From Methylocystis hirsuta (GTDB lineage: Bacteria > Pseudomonadota > Alphaproteobacteria > Rhizobiales > Beijerinckiaceae): a stretch of 64,000 bases of DNA. Below, one piece after another: positions 34,418 through 42,996 of this stretch. A model generated the notes under the pieces. That model worked only from the letters and a program-made list of their open reading frames with translations, did no database searches and had not been told where the DNA came from. The stretch lies in the NCBI RefSeq assembly GCF_003722355.1, contig NZ_QWDD01000001.1:3339001-3403000 (forward strand). The letters are read 5' to 3'. Numbering within the stretch: the first letter of the stretch is position 1; every line of letters starts with the position of its first letter. A program made the position numbers and the translations under genes.

Positions 34418-35014
34418 TCAGACCAGCCGGGCGGCCCTCAGCGTCTTATAGGCATGGATGATTTCCCGCAATTTTTCCTCGCGCGAGCGGTCGCCGCCAT
34501 TGGCGTCGGGATGATGGCGCTTGACGAGCTCCTTGTAGCGGGCGCGGATCGTCACGGCGTCCGCCGTCTCCTCAAGCCCCATCGCGACGAACGCCCTGAT
34601 CGTCACTGGCGAATGATGCGGACCGCGACGCTCGGCGGGCTGAGGACGGCGGAAGCGCTGGCGATAGACGCCAAGCGGATCGGCCGCCGTCATCGTGTCC
34701 TCGCGAAAACCCGCCCGTCCGCGTTTCGTCCCCATGGACCAGGTCGGCCGGTGTCCGACCGTCGCGTCCTTCATGTAACGGGCGACTGAAGCGTCATCCA
34801 TCCCGTTGAAATAATTGTATGTGGAGTTGTATTCGCGGACATGTTCGAGGCAGAAGCAGAGATACTGCCCCTCACGCAGCCGGCCCATTGGCGCGCGGTG
34901 GACGCCCTCCGCCTCACAGCCGGGAGAATCGCACCGCGTCACGATCTCGCGCCGAGTTTCGCGCGGCTGGCGCTGCGCTCGGATGCGATCGAAGAGGGGC
35001 GAATTCAGGTCCAT
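34418..35014 (-). CDS. DnaJ-domain protein
   Basis: The 198-residue protein has an N-terminal region with paired Cys (TRCDSPGCEAEGVHRAP, LCFCLEHVREY) and a C-terminal J-like domain with the HPD motif (YKELVKRHHPDANGGDRSRE). This combination is a conserved Alphaproteobacterial family usually found beside bolA and cobS, as here. It may be a co-chaperone; its client is unknown. Confidence 0.88.
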   Translation of the reverse strand: MDLNSPLFDRIRAQRQPRETRREIVTRCDSPGCEAEGVHRAPMGRLREGQYLCFCLEHVREYNSTYNYFNGMDDASVARYMKDATVGHRPTWSMGTKRGRAGFREDTMTAADPLGVYRQRFRRPQPAERRGPHHSPVTIRAFVAMGLEETADAVTIRARYKELVKRHHPDANGGDRSREEKLREIIHAYKTLRAARLV

Positions 35015-35099
35015 TTCATTCCATTATGATGGCGCCGCAGCGCGCCGCAAGCGCAACCAAGCGCCAATGTGCTAAATCGGCGTCGACCGGGAGATAAAC

Positions 35100-35396
35100 A
35101 TGACGGATCAGGGTAAAGGCGTCGTCAAGACGCGCATCGCACAGAAACTCACCCAAGCCCTCGCGCCAGCGGCGCTCAACGTGATCGACGAATCGCACAG
35201 CCACGCGGGGCATGGGCATCACCATCCGGACGGCGAAACCCACTTCAGAGTGGAGGTGGTGAGCGCGGCTTTCGAGGGCAAGAGCTTGATCGAGCGGCAT
35301 CGTCTCGTCAATGCGCTTCTCTCCGACGAGTTGGCCGACCGCGTTCACGCTCTGGCGATCAGCGCCAAAACTCCGCACGAGGCCGCGCCCGTCTAA
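35100..35396 (+). CDS. bolA: BolA-family protein
   Basis: The 98-residue protein shows the BolA fold: IAQKLTQALAPAALNVIDES, a His-rich loop (HSHAGHGHHHPDGETHF), and GKSLIERHRLVNALLSDELA. BolA proteins work with monothiol glutaredoxins in iron-sulfur trafficking. The gene is divergent from the DnaJ-domain gene. Confidence 0.93.
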   Translation: MTDQGKGVVKTRIAQKLTQALAPAALNVIDESHSHAGHGHHHPDGETHFRVEVVSAAFEGKSLIERHRLVNALLSDELADRVHALAISAKTPHEAAPV

Positions 35397-35401
35397 CGCC
35401 G

Positions 35402-35719
35402 TCAACTGCGCAGCGGGGCGCCGTCAGCGCCGCAGTCGATTTCGGAAACGTCCTCGCCCATGGCGATGCGGGCGCGCGCCAGCACGCCGTCGGCGCTATA
35501 GGAATAATCATGGCGCAGCTCCACTTCGCCATAGACGAGCTTCTCGCAACTGACGATCTTGCCCTCGGCATCATAAGTCGCACGAAAATACGTATTGCGG
35601 TTCTTAAGCTCGCTCGCCTCGAGCGGCCCCAGGAGCTTCAATGGCAAGCGAACCCCGGAATAGGAGAGAAAATACCGGCATTCTTCTTCATTACGCGCTT
35701 CATGAATCTCCGACATCAT
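35402..35719 (-). CDS. DUF6156-like small protein
   Basis: The 105-residue product from ATG 35719 (or 35716) shows the block CRYFLSYSGVRLPLKLLGPL followed by NRNTYFRATYD and HDYSYSADGVLARARI, which resembles DUF6156. No signal or membrane segment is visible. It runs convergently with bolA with 5 bases between. Function unknown. The longer open frame to 36064 overlaps serC and is rejected. Confidence 0.65.
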   Translation of the reverse strand: MMSEIHEARNEEECRYFLSYSGVRLPLKLLGPLEASELKNRNTYFRATYDAEGKIVSCEKLVYGEVELRHDYSYSADGVLARARIAMGEDVSEIDCGADGAPLRS

Positions 35720-35764
35720 CGCTCTCCCTCGTCCCCGGCGTTTCTTTAAGCGACGCCGCGCAAT

Positions 35765-35872
35765 TTGGTACGAGAAAATCGCGCCAACCTGATGGCTCCC
35801 CGCGCGCGGCTGTAACCAGCGGCTCTTGACGGTCGGCTGGGCAGCGCGTAGCGCGAGCGGCGGCGACGCTGC
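35765..35872 (+). ncRNA. Structured leader upstream of serC (candidate serC RNA motif)
   Basis: The serC 5' region can fold into a first hairpin TTGG-TA-CGA-GAAAA-TCG-CG-CCAA (35765-35787) and a later one with the stem GCAGCG/CGCTGC (35841-35846 with 35867-35872) just before the start codon at 35895. A serC RNA motif upstream of serC genes is known from Rhizobiales. I could not compare the consensus, so identity with that motif is a suggestion only. Confidence 0.4.
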
Positions 35873-35894
35873 GCCGCATCGAGAGGGCTGCACC

Positions 35895-37076
35895 ATGGCC
35901 GCCGCCGACAAAATGGCGAAACCCGCCGCCAAGCCGGCCAATCCCTGCTTTTCCTCCGGCCCTTGCGCCAAGCGCCCGGGGTGGGCGCTGGCACATCTCG
36001 CCGGGGCGGCGCTCGGACGTTCCCACCGATCGAAGGCCGGCAAAGAGAAACTGGCGCAGGCCATCGCGCTGACGCGGGAGACGCTGCGCGTTCCTGCCGA
36101 TTACCGCATCGGCATCGTGCCGGCGTCCGACACCGGCGCCGTGGAGATCGCGCTCTGGTCGCTTCTCGGCCCCAGGGGCGTCGATGTCGTCGCTTGGGAG
36201 AGCTTCTCGAAAGACTGGGTCAATGATGTCTTGAACCAGTTGAAGATCGAGAAAGCGCGAAGCCTCGCCGCGCCCTACGGCGAATTGCCAGATCTGTCAC
36301 AGATCGACTTCGACAATGACGTCGTTTTCGCCTGGAACGGCACGACGTCGGGCGTGCGCGCGCCGAACGCCGATTTCATTCCGGCGGATCGCAAAGGCCT
36401 GACGATCTGCGACGCGACGTCGGCGGCCTTCGCGCAGCCGCTCGACTTCGCCAAGCTCGATGTGACGACCTACAGCTGGCAAAAGGTGCTCGGCGGCGAG
36501 GCCGCGCATGGCATGCTGATTCTCTCGCCGCGCGCGGTCGAGCGGCTCGAGAGCTATGCGCCGCCCTGGCCGATGCCGAAGATTTTCCGGCTGACGAAAC
36601 AGGGGAAGCTGAACGAGGGGATTTTCCGGGGCGAGACGATCAACACGCCCTCGCTTCTCGCGGTCGAAGATTATCTCGACGCGCTGTCCTGGGCGCAATC
36701 GATCGGCGGGCTTGAGGCGCTGTTTGCGCGCTCTGACGCCAGTGCGCAGGCGGTCGGCGATTGGGTCGAAACTACTCCCTGGGTCGATTTCCTCGCCAAG
36801 GATCCGGCGACCCGCTCCAACACCAGCGTCTGCCTCATCTTCTCTGCAGAGAGCGCGGCGGCAGACGCCGACGCGCAGGCGGCCCTCGCCAAGAAAATGG
36901 TCGCGATGATCGAACAGGAGGGCGCAGGCTATGATTTCGGCGCCTATCGCGACGCGCCGCCGGGCTTTCGCATCTGGTGCGGCGCGACGGTGGAAACCGC
37001 CGACGTGGCGCTGCTGACCAAATGGCTCGATTGGGCCTATGCGCAGGCTTGCGCCGAGGTCTCGCGCGCGGCGTGA
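35895..37076 (+). CDS. serC: Phosphoserine aminotransferase
   Basis: The 393-residue protein (ATG 35895) matches the alphaproteobacterial SerC type: [49 protein letters not shown] and the PLP-Lys site [17 protein letters not shown]. It makes phosphoserine from phosphohydroxypyruvate. The open frame upstream to 35826 lacks homology. serA lies 870 bases downstream on the same strand, separated only by an inverted toxin-antitoxin pair. Confidence 0.94.
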   Translation: MAAADKMAKPAAKPANPCFSSGPCAKRPGWALAHLAGAALGRSHRSKAGKEKLAQAIALTRETLRVPADYRIGIVPASDTGAVEIALWSLLGPRGVDVVAWESFSKDWVNDVLNQLKIEKARSLAAPYGELPDLSQIDFDNDVVFAWNGTTSGVRAPNADFIPADRKGLTICDATSAAFAQPLDFAKLDVTTYSWQKVLGGEAAHGMLILSPRAVERLESYAPPWPMPKIFRLTKQGKLNEGIFRGETINTPSLLAVEDYLDALSWAQSIGGLEALFARSDASAQAVGDWVETTPWVDFLAKDPATRSNTSVCLIFSAESAAADADAQAALAKKMVAMIEQEGAGYDFGAYRDAPPGFRIWCGATVETADVALLTKWLDWAYAQACAEVSRAA

Positions 37077-37098
37077 CGAGCAGTCGCGAGCAGCCGCC

Positions 37099-37509
37099 TT
37101 ATCGATCGTTCCAGTCTGTCACCATCAGGCCCGGCACGCGGTCGAACTCGCGGCGGTTGGCGGTGACGAGAACGGCGCCGCGCCGGCGCGCTTGTGCGGC
37201 GATCAAAACGTCATAGGGGCCGATCGGTTTTCCATGACCTTCAAGATAAGCGCGAATGTCGCCTGCGGCATGCGCGTCATCAGCGTCGAAAGCCGCGATT
37301 TCGGGAACTGCCGAGAGGAAGTCGTCGAGTCGAGCATGATTCCTCTCGGGCGCCTCGCTTTTCGCTGCGCCATAGCGAAGCTCGGCAAGGACCGGCGCGG
37401 GGACGAGCAAGCGCGATCCGCAAAGCAGCTCGGCTCTCAGCCGCTCGTCGAGGCGAGGCGCGCGCCGGGTCATTGCGCCTATGATCACATTCGTATCGAG
37501 ACAAAACAT
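37099..37509 (-). CDS. vapC: VapC-type PIN-domain toxin
   Basis: The 136-residue PIN-domain protein starts MFCLDTNVIIGAM with the first catalytic Asp, has the Glu in VLAELRYGA, and the last acidic residues in GPYDVLIAAQARRRGAVLVTANRREFDRV-type order (Asp in GPYDVLIA and Asn/Arg in VTANRREF). VapC toxins cut tRNA or rRNA. It follows vapB by 8 bases. Confidence 0.92.
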   Translation of the reverse strand: MFCLDTNVIIGAMTRRAPRLDERLRAELLCGSRLLVPAPVLAELRYGAAKSEAPERNHARLDDFLSAVPEIAAFDADDAHAAGDIRAYLEGHGKPIGPYDVLIAAQARRRGAVLVTANRREFDRVPGLMVTDWNDR

Positions 37510-37517
37510 GCGCCGCC

Positions 37518-37769
37518 TTAATCGAAAGTGACTTCGTCATCAGGTTCGAGCGGAGGTTCGTCCGGGAGCTCCGGAAAGTCCACATCGAGATAGGCGTCGA
37601 GCTTTGCACGCCACGCCTCGACGTCGAAGGGCGGCTTTTCCAACGGCTCCAGAATGACTTTATTGCCGACTTTGCTGACGCGCACTTCCGTGCCCGGCAT
37701 CCGAAATTCCTTGGGAAGCCGAACGGCTTGGCTGCGGCCATGCTTGAATAATTTCGCGGTGGCGGCCAT
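37518..37769 (-). CDS. vapB: VapB-type antitoxin (AbrB/MazE fold)
   Basis: The 83-residue protein has an N-terminal swapped-hairpin DNA-binding domain (KLFKHGRSQAVRLPKEFRM, VSKVGNKVILEPLEK) and an acidic C-terminal tail rich in Asp, Glu and Pro that would wrap the toxin. It precedes vapC. A perfect palindrome immediately upstream is the likely operator. Confidence 0.92.
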   Translation of the reverse strand: MAATAKLFKHGRSQAVRLPKEFRMPGTEVRVSKVGNKVILEPLEKPPFDVEAWRAKLDAYLDVDFPELPDEPPLEPDDEVTFD

Positions 37770-37781
37770 GTCGCCTCTCTT

Positions 37782-37804
37782 GATATCTATTCATGGTAGA
37801 TATC
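37782..37804. promoter_or_regulatory. Palindromic operator of vapBC
   Basis: A perfect 8-bp inverted repeat, GATATCTA (37782-37789) and TAGATATC (37797-37804), with a 7-base spacer lies 13 bases upstream of the vapB start. It is followed by a further GATAT. Such AT-rich palindromes are the usual autoregulatory sites of VapBC complexes. Confidence 0.7.
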
Positions 37805-37946
37805 AGATATTGGGCCGCTGTCCACCGGCAATATTTTTAAAAGAGTCCCGCGTCATACCGCGCCTGTGAAATCTTGATTAAGCTGATCGCTCGGCGGCCT
37901 TCCAAGAAAGCTACGCCCGTGGCTCCTCTCTTCATAGGATGAACAC

Positions 37947-39533
37947 ATGCCGCCGCGCGTCCTCATCTCAGATTCCCTTTCGCCCGCCGCCGCGCAGATT
38001 TTTCGGCTGCGCGGCCTCGACGTCGATTTCGAACCGACGCTCGGCAAGGATAAAGACAAGCTCGCCGCCGTAATCGGCGACTATGACGGACTCGCCATCC
38101 GTTCGGCGACGAAGGTGACCGCCGACATCTTTGCGCGGGCGCCGCGGCTCAAGGTCGTCGGCCGCGCCGGCATCGGCGTCGACAATGTCGATGTCGCCGC
38201 CGCCACCGCGCGCGGCGTCATCGTCATGAACACGCCCTTCGGCAATTCCATCACCACCGCCGAACACGCCATCGCGCTAATGTTCGCCTTGGCGCGCGAA
38301 ATTCCCGCCGCCGACGCCTCGACCCAGGCCGGCAAATGGGAAAAGAACCGCTTCATGGGCGTCGAGATCACCGGCAAGACGCTTGGCGTCATCGGCTGCG
38401 GCAATGTCGGCGCGAATGTCGCCGAACGCGCGCTCGGCCTCAAGATGCGCGTCATCGCCTTCGACCCCTATCTCACCGAAGAACGCGCCGAAGAGCTTGG
38501 CGTCGAAAAGATCGACCTCGACGAGCTTTTGGCGCGCGCCGATTTCATCACCCTGCATACGCCGCTGACCACGCAGACCAAGAACATCCTCTCGGCCGAA
38601 AACATCGCCAAGACCTGCAAGGGCGTACGCATCGTCAATTGCGCGCGCGGCGGACTCGTCGATGAAGAGGCGCTGCGCAAGGCCCTCGATGAGGGACATG
38701 TCGCCGGCGCGGCTTTCGACGTGTTCGCGCAGGAGCCGGCGACCGAAAATCCGCTGTTCGGCCATCCGCATGTCGTCTGCACGCCGCATCTCGGCGCGTC
38801 GACGAGCGAGGCGCAGGAAAAGGTCGCGCTGCAGATCGCCGAGCAGATGGCGGATTATCTGATGCGCGGCGCGATCGCCAACGCGGTGAATTTCCCCTCG
38901 ATCAGCGCCGAAGAGGCGCCGCGGCTGAAGCCCTTCGTCGAACTCGCCGAAAAGCTCGGTCTCTTCGTGGGTCAGGTCGCCGTCGCCGGCGTCGACACAT
39001 TGTCGATCGTCTACGAAGGGGCCGTCGCGTTGCAGAAGACGCGGCCGATTACGGCGGCTGCGATCTCGGGGCTACTTCGACCCATTCTCGAAGACGTCAA
39101 TCCGGTGTCGGCGCCGATCCTCGCCAAGGAGCGCGGCCTGGCCATTGAGGAAATCACCCGCGAGGCGCAAGGCGACTACGAATCTCTTGTCACGCTCAGC
39201 GCGCATACGGCGCAAGGCGAGATTTGCGTTTCGGGCACGGTTTTCCACGACGGCAAGCCGCGTATTGTGGGCATCGGCGACATTGCAGTCGACGCCGAAT
39301 TCGCGCCGTCGATGATCTATCTGACGAATGAAGACAGGCCTGGATTCATTGGCAGATTTGCCGGCGTGCTGGGCGAAGCCGAAGTCAATATCGCCACGTT
39401 CGCGCTAGGCCGCGACAGGCCCGGCGGCGGCGCTGTCGCGCTCGTCGCTATCGACGGCGAACTGCCGCCGCTGGCGCTCACAGCCCTGAAAAGCCTGCCT
39501 GGCGTCAAACAGGCGACGACGCTCAAATTCTGA
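37947..39533 (+). CDS. serA: D-3-phosphoglycerate dehydrogenase
   Basis: The 528-residue long-form SerA has the substrate-binding N-terminus (RVLISDSLSPAAAQIFRLRG) and the NAD-binding Rossmann motif GVIGCGNVGANVAERALG. The catalytic residues lie in NCARGGLVDEEAL, and the His in TPHLGASTSEAQ. An intermediate domain and a C-terminal ACT domain follow (MIYLTNEDRPGFIGRFAGVL). It starts serine synthesis from 3-phosphoglycerate and would pair with serC. The ATG is preceded by ATAGGATGA. Confidence 0.96.
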   Translation: MPPRVLISDSLSPAAAQIFRLRGLDVDFEPTLGKDKDKLAAVIGDYDGLAIRSATKVTADIFARAPRLKVVGRAGIGVDNVDVAAATARGVIVMNTPFGNSITTAEHAIALMFALAREIPAADASTQAGKWEKNRFMGVEITGKTLGVIGCGNVGANVAERALGLKMRVIAFDPYLTEERAEELGVEKIDLDELLARADFITLHTPLTTQTKNILSAENIAKTCKGVRIVNCARGGLVDEEALRKALDEGHVAGAAFDVFAQEPATENPLFGHPHVVCTPHLGASTSEAQEKVALQIAEQMADYLMRGAIANAVNFPSISAEEAPRLKPFVELAEKLGLFVGQVAVAGVDTLSIVYEGAVALQKTRPITAAAISGLLRPILEDVNPVSAPILAKERGLAIEEITREAQGDYESLVTLSAHTAQGEICVSGTVFHDGKPRIVGIGDIAVDAEFAPSMIYLTNEDRPGFIGRFAGVLGEAEVNIATFALGRDRPGGGAVALVAIDGELPPLALTALKSLPGVKQATTLKF

Positions 39534-39737
39534 GTAACGCGCCTTGTTGATAAGCCGTCGTCGCGCGGCGGCAGTGTTGCAAGTCTGCCACTATCGCCGA
39601 AGAAACGCGGCTTGTCCTGAGTTTCGCGCGTCGGCCCGCTTGCTTGCGCGGGCGGCCTGCGGGAGTAATCATCAGCGCGTCTGCGTCGCAAATTCGGGTC
39701 GGCGCGACGTCCGCCCACACTTGGACAAGGGAAAACC

Positions 39738-40361
39738 ATGCGGCGTCTCGCTTTTGCACTGATTTGCGCATTCGGCGCGCTCGGGGCCCTTTCGTCTCCG
39801 GCATCCGCGCGCAGCCCTGCCCCGCAGCCGGCCCCGGCGCCGGTCGTCGATCCTTTCGCCGCGCTATTCGGCGGCGGCTCCTTCGCCCCGCAAACCAGCG
39901 ACGGGCGTCCGCAGGCGGTCGCCGTTCCGCGCGAGACCGTCGCCTTCGACGCCAGATATGCGCCCGGCACGGTGATCATCGCCACCAATGAGCGTCGCCT
40001 CTATTATGTGCTCGGCAATGGCCAAGCGATCCGCTACGGCGTCGGCGTCGGCCGCCCCGGCTTCGAATGGGCCGGCACCCGCTTCGTCGCCCACAAGCGC
40101 GAGTGGCCCGATTGGACGCCGCCGGCGCAAATGCTGCGTCGCCGCCCCGACCTGCCGCGGCATATGGAGGGCGGCCTCAACAACCCGCTCGGCGCACGCG
40201 CCATGTATCTCTCCGGAACGCTGTACCGCATCCACGGCTCCAACGAGCCCTGGACCATCGGCCAGGCCGTGTCGTCGGGCTGCATCCGGATGACCAATGA
40301 CGACGTGGTCGACCTCTACAACCGCGTCAAAGTCGGCACCCGCGTGGTCGTGACGCGATAA
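39738..40361 (+). CDS. L,D-transpeptidase (YkuD family)
   Basis: The 207-residue exported protein has a signal peptide ending near PASARS, a Pro-rich spacer, and a YkuD domain. The domain has YAPGTVIIATNERRLYYVLG, the conserved RIHGSNEPWTIG and the catalytic motif SSGCIRMTNDDV (Cys near residue 183). It forms 3-3 peptidoglycan cross-links or attaches proteins to peptidoglycan. It is one of several paralogues usually present in Rhizobiales. Confidence 0.93.
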   Translation: MRRLAFALICAFGALGALSSPASARSPAPQPAPAPVVDPFAALFGGGSFAPQTSDGRPQAVAVPRETVAFDARYAPGTVIIATNERRLYYVLGNGQAIRYGVGVGRPGFEWAGTRFVAHKREWPDWTPPAQMLRRRPDLPRHMEGGLNNPLGARAMYLSGTLYRIHGSNEPWTIGQAVSSGCIRMTNDDVVDLYNRVKVGTRVVVTR

Positions 40362-40384
40362 GAATACTACGGCGACGTTTTGAA

Positions 40385-40410
40385 CGGCCGGCGCTCGCGT
40401 CGGCCGATTC
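40385..40410 (+). terminator. Weak terminator-like hairpin after the L,D-transpeptidase gene
   Basis: The stem CGGCCG/CGGCCG with a 10-base loop is followed by ATTCATTTT. The T-run is interrupted, so termination strength is uncertain. Confidence 0.35.
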
Positions 40411-40437
40411 ATTTTGCAGGACTATTTTTTTGAAGAA

Positions 40438-40812
40438 TTATTTTTCTCCAGGCCGGTCGCGATCGAGGCCCTTCGCTGCAAGCTCTTCGAGATAAAACGA
40501 AAACCGCTCCGGCGCCGTCTCGCCAAGCTCGCGCAGATACCGCCACGTGTAGATTCCGGTGCGGTGCATGTCGTCGAAGTCGAGCCGCACGGCGTAATTG
40601 CCGACCGGCGCGACCGCGATGATCGCGACGTTGCGCTTGCCGCCGACGGTCTTGCGTTCCGCCGCAGAATGACCCTGAACTTCCGCGCTCGGACTCTGCG
40701 TGCGCAACAGCTCGGCGCTGAGCGCGAACTGCGCGCCATCGTCGAAGGAGACGTTCAGCATCCGTCCGCCTTCTGAGAGGCGCAATTCAGTTGGCCAGGG
40801 CTCCTGCCCCAT
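40438..40812 (-). CDS. DUF971 protein (gamma-butyrobetaine hydroxylase-like N-terminal domain)
   Basis: The 124-residue protein shows the DUF971 pattern: WPTELRLSEGGRMLNVSFDD, LSAELLRTQSPSAEVQGH, and YAVRLDFDDMHRTGIYTWRY. Such proteins often lie near Mrp or iron-sulfur factors. Function is not established. Confidence 0.9.
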   Translation of the reverse strand: MGQEPWPTELRLSEGGRMLNVSFDDGAQFALSAELLRTQSPSAEVQGHSAAERKTVGGKRNVAIIAVAPVGNYAVRLDFDDMHRTGIYTWRYLRELGETAPERFSFYLEELAAKGLDRDRPGEK

Positions 40813-40922
40813 AAGGCTCTCCAGCCTTTGTCGCGCATGGCGGTTTCAAGTCGCCGCGGCGCGCCGCCTACAGCCGCCGCCAATCATGTCTATCGCCTTC
40901 CGGCGAAAGGCGCCAATCGAAC

Positions 40923-42788
40923 TCAACGGACGTCGGCTTTCTCGCTCCACCAGTTCTCCAGGGTGAAGCCGAAGGGCAGCATCGGAGAAAGCGGCATGTG
41001 CGCAGGATGGCGGAGCGCGGCGCTGTACGCGCACCAGATGGCGTTCACGTGCTGCAGAGGCACGAAATAGTATCCAGAGAGCAGTATGCGATCGAGCGCG
41101 CGCGCCGCCGCGAAGCTGTCTTCCTGCGTGCGCGACGCGAGCAGATTGTCGAGAGCGGCGTCGAGCGCCGGCGAAGCGGCGCCGGCGAGATTAAACGAAT
41201 TTTTCCGGTTGAGACTTTCCGTGCTCCACCGGTTCAACTGCTCCTGACCGGGAACAGCGTACGCCAGCCACTGCCCGGTCATCATGTCATATTCGAAGCG
41301 CTGCCGCCGGCGCTGGTACTGGACTTCGTCATATAAGCGCGGATTGGCTTCGATGCCGATGCGCTTCAACGAAGCGGCGAAATTGAGCGCAAGCCGCTCT
41401 TCGTCGCGATCGCGAATCATGATCTCGAATACCACCGGAACGCCATTTTTTTGCAGACGCCCGTCGACCAGGACGTAGCCGGCGTCGGCGAGAAGCGTTT
41501 GCGCGCGCTTCGCGACCGTGCGATCGCGCCCCGAACCGTCGTGCTGAACGGGTCGCCAACGCCCCTCGAGAATGTCGTCGCGAACGACGCCCGGAAAATT
41601 CGCAAGAAAGCCGCGCTCGGCGGCGCTCGCAGGGCGCCCCGTCGAGGCATAGTCCGACTCGCCGAAGTAACTTTCCGTGCGCGTATAGAGTCCGCCGTAG
41701 AAATTGGCGTTGATCCACTCGAAGTCATACATCATCGCGATGGCTTCGCGCAGCCGCACGTCGCGAAAGATCTCTTTGCGCAGATTGAAGACGAAGCCTT
41801 CCATCCCCGTCGGCCGGCCGGGGCGCAGCGCCTCTTTCACAATGGCGCCGTTGCGAACGGAGGGGAAATCATAACCCGTCGACCAACGCGCGGCGCTCGT
41901 CTCCTCGCGATAGTCGAGGAGGCCCGCCTTCAGCGCCTCGAACAACGCCGCGCCGTCGCGATAGTAATCGACGTCGATCTCGTCGAAATTATAGAGTCCT
42001 CTTTGGCTTGGTATGTCACGGCCCCAATAGTCGGGGTCGCGGCGCAGGACGAGACGTTCGCCGACTTTCGCCTCGGAAATCACATAAGGACCCGAGCCGA
42101 GCGGGATCGTCATGTCGAGCTCGTCGAAGCGCTCAACATTGATCGCCTTCTTCGACAGAACCGGCATGTCGGCGAGAATGAGCGGCGCTTCGCGATCCTT
42201 GACGCCGGTCAGGTCGAAACGCACCGTATGATCGTCGAGGGCGACGGCGGATTTCACGAGAGCGAAAATCGCGCGATGGTTCGGCCGACCTTTCGACTTC
42301 AGCAAGTCGAAGGAAAAAAGAACGTCCGAGGCGAGGATCGGCGTCTTGTCGGAAAAGCGCGCCCGAGGGTCGATGTGAAAGGCGACGTGTTCGCGCGCGT
42401 CGTCGATATCGACGGACTGGGCGATCAGCGGATAAAACGAATAGGGTTCGTCCTGCGACCGCGTCATCAGGCTTTGCAGCACATTGCCGACGATGAGTTG
42501 CGGCGCGTCGCCGAATCTTGCGTTGAACGGATTGAGACTCGCAAATCCGCCGCGCTGGCCGAGCCGCAGCCTCCCGCCTTTCGGCGCGTGGGGATAGGCG
42601 TAAGGAAAATGAGCGAAATCCTTCGGCAACGCAGGTTCGCCATAGAGCGCGAGACCATGCGTGACGGGAGCGCTCAAAGACTTATCGGCAAGCGCCGAAG
42701 CGGGCAACAAGACCGCGACGGCGTGGAGGAGCGCCGCAAAACCCGCGGCGGCGATCATGCGTGCGATTGTGGGACCAGCGCAAAGCAT
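40923..42788 (-). CDS. mbnE: MbnE-like extracellular solute-binding protein (family 5)
   Basis: The 621-residue protein has a signal peptide and the SBP_bac_5 fold used for peptide uptake. THGLALYGEPALPKDFAHFP, GKRL-like GGRLRLGQRGGFASLNPFN and VVFEIMIRDRDEERLALNFA resemble the YejA/YcjA-like group. The gene lies in line with a TonB receptor and mbnH/mbnP, and in Methylosinus a family 5 protein called MbnE binds copper-methanobactin, so this is a good MbnE candidate. General peptide binding is the alternative. GGAGG lies 7 bases before the ATG at 42788. Confidence 0.82.
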   Translation of the reverse strand: MLCAGPTIARMIAAAGFAALLHAVAVLLPASALADKSLSAPVTHGLALYGEPALPKDFAHFPYAYPHAPKGGRLRLGQRGGFASLNPFNARFGDAPQLIVGNVLQSLMTRSQDEPYSFYPLIAQSVDIDDAREHVAFHIDPRARFSDKTPILASDVLFSFDLLKSKGRPNHRAIFALVKSAVALDDHTVRFDLTGVKDREAPLILADMPVLSKKAINVERFDELDMTIPLGSGPYVISEAKVGERLVLRRDPDYWGRDIPSQRGLYNFDEIDVDYYRDGAALFEALKAGLLDYREETSAARWSTGYDFPSVRNGAIVKEALRPGRPTGMEGFVFNLRKEIFRDVRLREAIAMMYDFEWINANFYGGLYTRTESYFGESDYASTGRPASAAERGFLANFPGVVRDDILEGRWRPVQHDGSGRDRTVAKRAQTLLADAGYVLVDGRLQKNGVPVVFEIMIRDRDEERLALNFAASLKRIGIEANPRLYDEVQYQRRRQRFEYDMMTGQWLAYAVPGQEQLNRWSTESLNRKNSFNLAGAASPALDAALDNLLASRTQEDSFAAARALDRILLSGYYFVPLQHVNAIWCAYSAALRHPAHMPLSPMLPFGFTLENWWSEKADVR

Positions 42789-42960
42789 TGCATCGCCTCC
42801 TTCGCCAAATTGGCGGATCGAAACCTTCCGGCCCGGGCAATCTCCGATTCGAAAAATGACTGATCGCTATTGCCGCATCGCACGGCGCATTATTGGTTCA
42901 GAGAGGATGTCATGGCGGAAGCGTTCTCGAAGCTTCGCTGAATGGCGCTCGTCTGGCGGG

Positions 42961-42987
42961 GCGCCGCCCCAAAGACGGGGGCGGCGC
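42961..42987 (-). terminator. Strong GC hairpin between the TonB receptor and mbnE genes
   Basis: A perfect 10-bp inverted repeat (GCGCCGCCCC/GGGGCGGCGC, 7-base loop) lies 9 bases beyond the receptor stop. No T-tract is present, so it may attenuate rather than end transcription, and would lower mbnE expression relative to the receptor. Confidence 0.55.
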
Positions 42988-42996
42988 ACGATCTTG

